From Liolophura sinensis (taxonomy: Eukaryota; Mollusca; Polyplacophora; Chitonida; Chitonidae), in the NCBI RefSeq assembly GCF_032854445.1, contig NC_088302.1, forward strand, positions 21,093,788 to 21,153,787: DNA of 60,000 nucleotides, written 5' to 3'. Each line of letters opens with the position of its first letter. Within the stretch, counting starts at the first letter, position 1. The notes under the pieces were generated by a model. That model did no database searches, was not told the DNA's origin, and worked only from the letters and a program-made list of their open reading frames with translations. Positions 27,501 through 39,500 of this stretch are shown here, in pieces. The position numbers were made by a program, and so were the translations under genes.

Positions 27501-30500
27501 AAGATGGCAGCTGTCCAATTGTAGTATTTTCTCTTCCTAACGACCCTCTTTAACAATACCTCAGGTAATTCATCCCATTCGTTAGATACACATACAGTAG
27601 TTCATCCTTTGTAGGAGATAGTTCATCCTGTGTAGGAGATAGTTCATCCTGTGTAGGAAATAGTTCATCCTGTGTAGGAGATAGTTCATCCTTTGTAGGA
27701 GATAGTTCATCCTTTGTAGATAATTTATCCCTTGTAGGAGATATTTCATCCCCTTGAGGAGTTTTTCCATTGAGCCTGTACAATGAATAATTCATTTGAT
27801 TTCATACTCAAAGCCGACACTTTGCTGTAAAATCCTTTGCACTGTACAAAGTAACATTTGCACAGTAACATGTGAAATCTGATATCCATTAGAGTTGTAG
27901 ACTTGTAATGAGTTGTTTTTCACCTGTAGAAACTTTGATACCAAATTCACCAAGGTGCTCCATTAAAACATGCATGTAGGTGTAACCATTGGTATTATTC
28001 TATTTGTTTCAATCAATACCATATACATGTACATGTGTTCATCATTGTTTGAAAAATATATACTGTAAATCTTCAACCTTTTTAACGACTAAAAGTGGAA
28101 TTTATGCATACATATTATGAAAATGATGCTAAAAATGATTTGTTTGTTTTACTTAAGATGCAAGCTTCATAAAACTGGTCATATTCTTTCTCTACACCCC
28201 ATAGTTCTCTCAGAATATTTCAAAATTTTTTTTGAAGAGGCAGTTAAAAAGGTTGAAGAATTGGGGTATTTAATCTTCCCGATTCGACAGCCCATATTAA
28301 GATGTGTTGTTGTTGACATGCCATTATTATATTAACTGCCTGATGTATTATTCAAATTGCTCTATTCATCAATATCTGTGCATATATGTAGGGTCACACA
28401 TATACAGTTTGATGCACGTTGTGTCACATACGTGAATGTTCACATGCACTCTACAATTGTCATGGTTTTCTGAGCTGTGTGAATATGATAGTATTCAGAA
28501 CAACACTTTCTGTGAACTGCATTGAGTAGCATTTCTTTTTCAGATTGAGTGTTTTATTATGTTTTGATCAAGTAATGTGTGATCTGTTTTGGATTGGAAT
28601 GTATATATGGTTTGATAATTTACCACTGTATTGTTTACATTTATTGTTTATACTTGTATTGGGTATAGCACTGGAAGTGATTTTTTCCTCCACAAAAGTG
28701 CTATTTTATCCGCAAATAAATGTCAAAACATATTACTTTTGGTGCTGATACTGACATGGTTCCTGTAGGATATCCTGTTTTCTTAAACCTTTCTATAAAG
28801 ATTGACAGAACTCTAAGAATCGCGCAAAATGTGCAACTTGTTCATGGACAGTTTTTGGTCATATTGCAGTATATGTAGATACAAGTCTTTCGACAGAGGG
28901 CTAGCTGGAAAAGGGAGTAATTTATGCCCAATCTAGGGTCTGGACATAGAAAGAAGAAATACGTGTAATGCAAAATCTGTTCACTAGGTTTTTATTTCTC
29001 TACTGAATCAACCACACAGACATGGTCTTGTAAGGAATTTAGTTAAATTTCCTTATGGGACATATTTTATTTTTCTTTATTTATTTGTTTGTTTAGGTTT
29101 TAATCAGTTAGGAAATATGTTACTTCAAGTTTTTGGTTGAAATTAAACCTTCCATCATATTCAAGGCTATACTAATAATAAATCTATCAGACAAACCCTG
29201 TTCCATGTGATCATGATTCTGTCATTGAGTGACGACTGTCTGATCATCTGTCAATCAACCCTCATAACGCTCCACAGGCCAAGCCCGCTATATGGCTTTC
29301 CAATACAGTCGAAGCACCTCTAGGATGTCGAGTCGAAGTTCTTCCCAGCACAGTACGGTATCTGAACATGAGGAGATAGAGGCTGGCTACTCTAGTGGTA
29401 GGTTTGCCTGACCACATGCCCATGTCAATCACCACATCTCACCTCTGATAACTCTTGAGCATTTACAATCACTTCATCTTGATAGTTTATACGGATTCAT
29501 AGAGATGTTAATCATGGAATCAGTTGTGCAGCATCCCTGTGTAACATACTGCATCCAGTAACCTAATGGATAAGATGTTGTATGATAAAGATCCAAGGTC
29601 TAACAAAGATCCCTACCCAAAACGCTGGGTATATCTATCCGCACTTAGACCCTCATAGCGTTTCCTACCTGAAATTCTCTCAGTCAGCAATCCCCAAGCT
29701 GAGGGGATCGCACTTTTGCTGAACCACAATCAGCTTCAGTTCAGCTCAAATCGGTCATTTTTAGACTGAAAATCTGCAAATTTTGAACAGGCAGCCATAT
29801 TTGCCTTCTCTTTGCCATGCGTTTTCCATGATAGAGACTTTTTGTTATTCAGAGATAAAAACCGTGCACTATGCATGACAAACGGAAAATCCAACTCATG
29901 GACAGTTGTCTGTTTTGAACCACACTTATGCATGCAAAGGTTATTGATAGCGAACATGGCTGTTTGTATACAATGTTTTTTTTTTTGGATTGTGATCTAG
30001 AAATGCTGTCTGTGATTGTATTTGGAGCTGATTGTGGTCCAGTAAAAACACAGTCCCCTCGGCTGAAGATTGCTGAATGAGAAAATGTCAGGTAGGGAAA
30101 GCTACGGAGGTTCTAAGTACGTATAGGAAAAATACCCAGTGTTTTGGGAAGGAATCTCATTGTCAGACGTTGTATCGTTAGAATACAAGATCAAATAATT
30201 AGGCCCTGCATCCAGCATACCTGTACAAAATATAATCCCAGGTATTGAAAAGGTACATGGGAAGCAGATTACACTATTGTCTGTATTACTGGTGATTGCT
30301 GGGATACTGTTGAAAAAAAAAACCCCTTTAGATTGAGTCATATATGACAGATATGAAGACAGGTAATCGTAAATGCCCTCATTTTCGGTCTCTCTTTAAT
30401 ATCTCACCTGACACAACTCTGCCTGTTGTCTGGTTGCCGTGACACCTCCTCCTCATGCCGTTCTCACCTGAACTCTGACACTTTAATAACTGCCCTCTAT

Positions 30501-33500
30501 GCTACATATATTACAATACCTGATGTGGCTGTACCTCTAAGCATGGGTACCTGTTGTACTGGTACAGCTCTATTGTCCACAGGCTTTGGAAGTTCATTAT
30601 TTGTTTCCATGTCTTGCAATTTTGAAAATTTGGAAGGTTTGGACACCAATCCTATCTGTTTTTCATGGTGGTCTGATGACATTGAAGTTCATATTTGTTA
30701 ATCATCTGTTTATGATTAACTCCACGCTTCAGTTTTACATATGTTTTCTTGTCAATCTGTTTATATGTACACCCCCTTATACTTCCTCAGTTCAGTTCTG
30801 TGAGAATTGTGTCGCTCATGTATCCTTCTGGCTGTGCTCTTTCATTTTTGCAATGACTATGAGGGTTATGATTCTATGCTTTCCTGGCCTTCAGCCCTTT
30901 TTTGTTGGGTCATAAATGTATTTTCTAAGTATGCTGGCTTTTCTATCTTAAATTCGTTTATCGTCATATTCGTTTCTGGCTAGCAAACCTTTTTTCTTCC
31001 TGGTTGTGTCACTTTCTTCCATCCACACGTAGGCTTTTGTGCAAGAACTTTTCTACAGACCTAATCGAAAGTTCTCTGCATATATTCTGTACCTCCATGG
31101 TTGGTGGTTCTCAACCCCCCAGACCAGTGGATCTCAATCCCCATGGCTTGTGGCTCTCCATCCCCATGGCTTGTGGTTCTCAACCAACCAGGCCAGTTTT
31201 TCTTAATCCCCATGGCTTATGACTCTAAACCACCCAGTCCATTTGTTCTTAATCCCCATGGCTTATGTCTCTCAGCCAACCAGGCCAGTTTTTCTTAATC
31301 CCCATGGCTTATGACTCTAAACCACCCAGCCCATTTGCTCTTAACCCCCATGGCTTATGTCTCTCAACCAACCAGGCCAGTTTTTCTTAATCCCCATGGC
31401 TTATGACTCTAAACCATCCAGCCCATTTGTTCTTAATCCCCATGGCTCTTGGCTCTCAACCAACCAGGCGAGCTTTTCTTAATCCCCATGGCTTATGACT
31501 CTTAACCACATAAATCAGTGGCTCAGTCTCCTTGTGGCTGTCTACCTACATAACCAGTGATGCTCAATATCCATGACCAATGGTGTACACCGATTCCGAC
31601 ATGATTCTCAGTCTCCATTGCCTGTGGGCCCTCTACCATCCTGGCTTACAGCTCTACCACTGTTACTCTGCCACTTTGGTTTATGGCTGTCATTCACACA
31701 TTGCTACTGGCTCTCCATGATCCTCATGGCTTATGGCTTTCTACCACCCTGACTTATGACCCTCAGTTTTCATGGTTTGTGGCTCCCTACCAGCCTGGCA
31801 TACAGCTCTTGACCATATTGACTTATGACTTTTCTAACACCATGACTTACACAAGTATGGCTCTTTACCATTAATGCTAGTATCTCTGCCATGCTGCCTT
31901 ACATGTTTGGTACTGGTGCTCTACCATCCTTCTTGGGAGCCGTGTCTTGCCCTGACCTACATTTATTTTATTGTAGCTGGTTACCTGTTCTCTACCATTT
32001 AATTGACAATTGTTCTCTCTACCCTCTTATTGGCAATTGTTCTCTGTATCATCTCGGATGGTGGTTCTTAAACCATGTCTATTAGTCTCTTACATGCAGG
32101 ATTTATGTGGATCTCATCAGTGTTGATTTTAGTAATTTCAACCCTGGTTTACCAGTATGGCTCTCTTTAGTGCTCAGTAACACCAAATGGCCTCCACCCT
32201 ATCCTTCAGCTCACTTCTATCCTCTCTAATACAGCACCACTTCATTCCGAGTCTGATCCAGTTTGATTTACGCCACTTTTTCCAGCCCGGTGTATGTTTA
32301 GTTCAAACCTGTTATTCATGTGTTCCAGCCTGACTGTGTATTATGCATAGTTCCAGTCTGTTGAACTGGTTGTTTTAGTCTGCCCTTCCAGTCTGGCACA
32401 CAGTTGTATCCTTGTATGCCATTTGCTTGAGTCTGGCCTTTGGACATTTTCCAGCCTGGTATGTTCCAGCCTGGTACACAATTTGTTCCAGTGTGGTTCC
32501 TGTTTTTGTTGCAGACTGGTTCACATTGTGTTCCAATCTTGTATACATTTCATCCAAGGCTGAAATCAGCTTTTTGTCTCAATTGGGTATTCCTTTCATT
32601 TTAGCTTGACAATTCCTTTTGTAAGCATAACTGATATACGCTTCTTTCCAGCCTGGTCTAAGTTTCATTGTTCTATCATGCTACACATTTTGTCCCAGCA
32701 TAGTACACTATTTGTTCTAATGGGGTGGTCCCTTTGGCCTAGCCAGATATATGCTTTTTTTTCAGCATGATACACCATTTGTTCAAGTGGTGTATTCTAT
32801 CTGTCCCAGCAAGGTGTACACTTTGTTCCAGCATGGTACATGTACCTCATTTGTTCCAGTGTGGCATTCTCTTCGTCTTAGCACAATATGCTCTTTATTC
32901 CACCGTGCAGGTACACCATTTTTTTCCTGGGGATATTATATTTGTCTCTGCCCCATACATGTATACGCTTTCAGCCTGTTTTTTTTCATTGGTCCAATCA
33001 TCCAACCTGTTCTGTGTTAAGTTTTCTTTTAGCCTGATTATGTTTTGGCTTTCTTTCCTTTTCATCGTTTTGAGTAGCTTCAGTTTATGTTGTTCAAAGC
33101 TGGTAAATAAATTTTACCAAGCACCTCAAATTCACTGTGTAACCAGTGTGGTATCTACTTATTCATGGTAAAGCAAAATCAAGATTCATGCTTGCATCAA
33201 TAGCAGCACAACAAGGACTGTGACTTTTCATTAACAAAAGGAAGTTATGTTTTGATCAGTGTAAAGCAAAGTTATAATACAATTCCGAAATGTATAGGCC
33301 TAAATTTTTAACAGTGTAAAGCTGAAACGTTGAGTTTTCTTAGAAAGGTGAGTTGAATTTGGCTGGATTTTCTGATAAAAACCACTCTGCACATTTGGGC
33401 TTGAAGCCTGTGCGGCACACAAGAATCATTCATGTAGTTCCTGAAATTCAAAGATATTTCCAAACTAGATATTACCCTTTCATGCCTTTGCTCACATGTC

Positions 33501-36500
33501 TCCTAGCTAGTAATATTTGTTTTCCTGGTTATCAGTTCTGACATTGTCATAAATCTCAAAGAAAGCATGCTGATTATATTGGCCTCTGGGAGGACTTTTT
33601 CAAGTTTGTGATAAGCATTAGGTGTAGGATGATGGCATATGGGGTTGTGTTTTCACGCTTGTTAATGCTGTTATGAGAGATCTTCTCTGAGTGCATGATA
33701 AGGGAATGGTATTGTATTCTGGGGATTGTGGCAGGGTTTTGGCATGGACCGAGCTAGTAGTTTAGTAACACATGCTTTTCCCCTCGGCATGGTAATAGCA
33801 CATACATTCACATTCAGTGTGCACGTATATATGTACAGATGTATTTTGGTTAGTGTGTGCTTTGTTTGCATATGTTATTTAGCCACTTATATCCTTACTT
33901 CAACTATTATGTATTTTTCCATGCTGATCTGATTTGTCTTTAGACAATTAAGTTTTGTTATTTAATTATGAACAGATTTAACCTGCAGCTCAAATGGCAG
34001 CTTTGTTTACAACAGTTCCTACATGTAAACATCAAATTTCAGCCCACATGAGGGCTCAATGAGGCTCAAGAAGTATACATGTAACATTTGTTTAGTGATA
34101 CAAAAGTGGACCAGGGCATACTTATATTGATTCTTGGAATAGTGAGTTAAGAAAACAAGATACACCTTGTTGAAACAAGCTGCCAGATACAGATTTTTTT
34201 TTTCAACGGTATGACATATATTTTTTAATCTTTCATTTAACGTGATGTATTAAAATGTATTATAGTATTGTGATACGTACGTGGGAAGGTCTGTCAGGTT
34301 GTGGGTTTCCACCGGGCTGTGCCCGGTTTCCACCCACCATAATGCTGGCCGCCGTCATATAAGTGAAATATTCTTGAGTACGGCGTAAAACACCAATCAA
34401 ATAAATAAATAAATAAGTATTGTAATAAGGTGTATTTAATGATGAATCTGTTTGCTGTGTTTTAATATGGTGTTGATATTTTTGTGATGGTAATTTATCA
34501 CCCACTATGTTAACCTAGATACATATCATGTGTACTGAATTTTACACAGCTTTAATATCCATGCTTTATTTTCCCTCACCATCATAAAAGTCGTGCATTA
34601 ATAACATTTGCAACAACTGAATTTTTGACTGCAACTCCCTGCACTTTGATTTCATGTGTGATTATTGAATGTAGGCAATATAAATCAACCTGTGTATATT
34701 TTACTGCTTGAATCATCCCCTGTGGAAGCTTGTCTGTGATTATGGTTGCTAAGTTGAAATCTTGATGGTCTAAACTCACTAGTTTTTTTTAGAATATGTT
34801 GAGCGTCAATAGTTCCTGCCCCCTCTCCTTCAGTGGATAACATTTTAATAAGATCAGTGTAAATGACTTACCTCATGATGATAATGTACATAACAAGTAA
34901 ATAATCATTTCTGTTAACTTACAGTACAATTGTTCAATTTGTTTGTTTGTTTGTTTGTTTTTTGTTTTTTTTTCATCTGTTAAACAGAAATGTTTTAAGG
35001 ATGAACAGCTTACTACATAGACAATGGTTTCCTGTGTTACTTTGTCTCCAACTCAAAATTTCATGACATTTTATCAACCATTCAGAAGATGTTTCTAGAC
35101 CACTTCTGGAGGGTTGGGGTGCTTCATGAGCTAAGTACAGCAGGTTTATCTTATAAACTAAATGTCAAGACCAAAATGCCTTTCGTTTGCCTGATTGGAA
35201 TCATATTCAGCTGGTGACACATGTTTAAAACACGTGAAATTTCTTTTCGTTATCAAATCTTCATGAATATATACGGTGTGTGAAATTCCTCAAGAACAAA
35301 GCCCTATACATGTAGCATTGCTGAATCACTGAGCTGGCAATTTGAGAGCAGGTTTATCTTATAAACTAAATATCAAGACCAAAATGCCTTTCGTTTGCCT
35401 GATTGGAATCATATTCAGCTGGTGACACATGTTTAAAACACGTGAAATTTCTTTTCGTCATCAAATCTTCATGAATATATACGGTGTGCGAAATTCCTCA
35501 AGAACAAAGTCTTATACATGTAGCATTGCTGAATCACTGAGCTGCCAATTTGAGAGCAAGGGACTCCAAAACCTAGTAGTAAGATGTCAATGCTAATAAA
35601 TCATGAACATGTGTACTGAGATTGGTTTGCCTGCATGTTTGTCTATACTAGTCTGTGTCAACTTTCAGGTGGGTCATGTCCTGTTAGCCCCAACTCATCA
35701 GGCTCCTCAGGGGGTAGGTCACACACTACTGTACACATCTATCCTAAGATACTTGAAAATGCATGTTTAGGAAATGTACCAATTTATACGTGTTAAGAGG
35801 TGGAGAACATGATTTGGGATGGGGGGGGGGATGTAGAGGGATTTTTTTAAATGCATATAAGGTTTAGTTATTAAAATGATAGTCTCAGTCTCTGATAAAT
35901 ACTTTTGGTTGGTGATTGAATAATAGAACTGTTTATGTTAGCAATATTTGAACTACATGTGTTATGTCGGGAGCATTGAATGTTCTTGATTGTATGTTGG
36001 TGAAGTCAATGTGGATGTTGTTAACAACTCTAAAGCATTTGGTGAACAAAGTGATTAACGTTTCCTGTAAGATAGTTTTTTTGTCCCCACGTAAAGCATG
36101 TCGCCAGTTCCAGCTGAACTCATGATTCTAGCATTTAGCAACTTTAATATTTCCCAATAAGAATAACATCATTTTCCTTCACACCATCAACAAAAGTCAT
36201 ATACCATTTGGTTCATTTTATAATTGTAATTGTAACCATGTTGTCACATCACACAACATAGGGTTTGCAACAAAAATTCATAATGAGTGAGCCTCTTGTT
36301 TTTCTCTGTAATCAAAGTCAGCTAAAATTAACTGGGATCATAGAAATTGTTGGTATGCTGATCTTTCTAAATATGGATAACATTGTGTCTTAGGATTGGA
36401 TTACTAAATTATATAGTTGATGATTAAAGTCTCTTTTTAATGAGTGTTGGTACATGTATTTTATATTTTGATCGATGTTGAAATTTTGTGATTATCAGTC

Positions 36501-39500
36501 CTGCATACTTATTTGTCTGACTCTTCATTTATTTACGTTGAAATAAGACATGTAGTAATTATCATGCTGCATATTTCACCTGTTGAGTTGATACAGGTAT
36601 ATTCCACTCCTTACATATACCTGTGATGGTGTTCAATAGATTTCCACCTGTCGCACCTGAAACCTGGGTCAGCTGCAGATCAGTCTATCTCCCCTTTTGA
36701 AAGTCCCTCCACCTCACCACATATTCATCGCAAACCCCCTGGTATGTCCCAGTCCGAGTCTGACTTCAACACCGCAGACTTCCGGGACCTGATCGAAACC
36801 CTGGAGAAGACAGAGAGCCTTCATGAGCAGGCAGACATCCTACACTGTCTTTTCATCAACAAGTAATATAGTTTGTGACCATTACATATTACTGTATTTC
36901 ACCCTAAATTTGGTATGTAAAAATGGATTTTCAGAAGAACATGAAGGTCTTAAAATGATACATTGAAGCCAACACTTAAGTTTCCCTGATAAGAAATTAA
37001 TCTAACTTTACAAAAGAAGTAGTGTTTTAGGTGAATGAATCAACCAGAATGGAGCAAAGTGTGTCACTCTTATTAAACATATGTGTTATCATCCTTCTTG
37101 TTTTAGTGCCATGCTCCGGGAGTGCTGGGGGTGGTGGTAGGGGGGGGGGGGGAGAGTTCTGGTCAGACATTTGCTCTGTATCAATATTATCATAGATGTA
37201 CTTATATATGGTATAGTTATTTTTTCAAACTTATTTTTATAATATTTTATACAGTTTCAAATTGGTTATTAATGAATAAGGTGCACGCTATTTTGTCTAT
37301 TTGTTGAAATGGTTGTGGAAATGTGGCTTTGGTTTTTTTTTGTAAACAGAGGTCTAGACTGGGACACAGAGATTGGAGGAAAGAAAGGCTGCACTGTGCG
37401 AGATCTTCTGGTGGAACTCTATGAAAAGGTATGTTCAGTACAGTGATATTGGTGAAACAGTGGTCTAAGGTACCTATTTTCAAAGGTTAACAGCTGGGGT
37501 TTAAAGAAATGATTTTATGCATGGGTTAGTGGTCAGCATAATACCCAAGGAGCCTCTCAACAATGTGGCAGATGTGAGTTCACGTCCAGCTTATTCTGGC
37601 TTCCTCTCTAGTTGTACATGGGAAGGTCTGACAGCAACCTGCAGATAGTCGTGGCTTTTCCTCCCACCGTAATGCTTGCCACCAAATAAATAACTAAATG
37701 AAAACTCAGCCAATGGAGGCCTCTGTCCATATTGAAAAGTAGAGACTTAACTTCAGCCCATGTTGAGAAATTTAAACTTTGGGGTTCTTTTGGTGGGTAA
37801 TTAAATCACATTATTAAACGAAAGGAATACATTTATACAGCCTGTATCTTAAATGTAAGAGCCATATAAACTGTTATTTATTTTCATTTATTTATTGTGA
37901 CATCACTGTGGTTCTACTTAAACTGTTACTCCTACCATATGATTAATATGTATTTCCAGTCTCCGCTAAATATGTACTTTTATCATGATAATCGTGAATT
38001 TTAAGGTCTGTGAAAGCCAACTCTTAAGTGGAAGAGTTTGGAATGTACTAGAGGGCCACACCATGCCTGCATGTATGGCTACAGGCTGCCAAAATGAGAT
38101 TAGAATGCCATGCCCTGAATAGCTACTGGGCAAAGCTAATCTCGATGACGAATGTAAACTACTAAAATGGCAGCCTGAAGGAGACTTCTTTGCCCGGTTT
38201 CCTCCCACAATAATGCTGGCTGCTGTCGTATAAGTGAAATATTCTTGAGTACGGCGTAAAACACCAAATAAATAAATAAATAAATAAATAAAGGAGACTT
38301 CTAAGCCTTCAATGTTTAACTATTAGATACTCAAATAACAAGCACAGTTGGCAGAAAAGGTATAGGTTGTATAAATGTGCTCTATTCTTTTAAACCTCAT
38401 TGGTCAAAGATAAGTGAACCTCTCTTTAGAAGCCAGTAGCCCACTCAGCCATTGAGGACCTCTGTCTACCAGGCATGTGTTGGTGAAGGCTTCAGTCCCA
38501 AGAAGGTTTAGTTTGAGAGTTCTGAATGGTTAATCTTGTTTCTTCATGAATCACGTTAAGAGAGACTCATCCTTAATCACTGGTGCCTCAGACTCTTACC
38601 TTGTCTACAAGAAATTTATCACTGAATATTTATGTTTATGGACACAGGAGCTCCGAATATACAATTATCTACTCATTGACTTGTTTTGTGTGTGTTCACA
38701 GGCTGGTCATTGGAAGCAGTGGTGGTTAGTCCGTCACACGGCTGGCATGTTGAGGAAGAGAGTGGAAGACCTAGCCCTGGTAAACCTATTGACTTGTCTG
38801 AAGGACTATTCACACCATGCATGAGGCACATGTATACCATTAACTGAGTTAAATTCTTCAACACTCTGATTGGCCTTTCAAAAATGTTCAAGATCTGTTG
38901 GTTTACATCTTACATGGTTTGAAGGTTGGAATTTGGCATTAGCTGTTTACGGAGCAGTAGCCCTGCAATACCCTAAATTTTATCAAATACTCTTGTGTTA
39001 TGTGTAGGTGATAATCAAAGGGAATATTTCTGCCAGCAACCTGCAGATGGTCATGGGTTTCCCCCAGGCTCTGCTGGCTGCTGTCACATTTGTGAAATAT
39101 TCTAGAGTACGGCCTTAAACACCAGTCCAGTAAATCAAAGAACATATATTTAAGGTGTTTGTTAAAAATATACGTACTACAGAAAAAAAAAGCAGTATTA
39201 AGGCTTCTGATTTAGGCAAAAGGTCTAAAAAATATAACCAAGACTATTATATAATTTAGAAAATGGTTTAAGTATTACAGTTTTAATAGGTATTCAACTA
39301 AGTGCTATTTTTTGGTTGAGATCTGTTGACTAAAAGATCTGGATGGTTGACATACATTGCTGGCAGTTAGGTGCTTGACTGTGGTTGGTGGTTCAAAACC
39401 TGATTTGTTCTCAGCCGGTTTTATGAATCTGTGCTCTACCCGCAAAGTAAATATTAAATTCTGTTCATGCTGTTGTAATCTTGACTGCATTGGAAAGACA

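Larger units (their letters stand above)
22975..29277. other. intron 17 (6.3 kb), repeats only
   Basis: No gene. Content: four TGACGT/ACGTCA words at 24677-24756, a 26-base T run at 26445-26470, ATTT-rich low complexity at 26848-26916 and a 21-bp minisatellite at 27598-27760. Short open frames on both strands have no family resemblance. Confidence 0.6.
29398..35668. other. intron 18 (6.3 kb), repeats and elements, no gene
   Basis: Holds an inverted-repeat element (29641-30120), degenerate minisatellites (31118-33030), a SINE (34270-34417) and a 208-bp tandem duplication (35141-35558). 33030-34260 shows nothing recognisable. Confidence 0.6.

Noticed and set aside
27550-27795. Minus-strand frame with SPTKDEL heptad repeats, at first sight an ER-retention-like motif
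   Set aside because: It is a 21-bp minisatellite in an intron; KDEL-like text arises from the repeat and is not at a C terminus.
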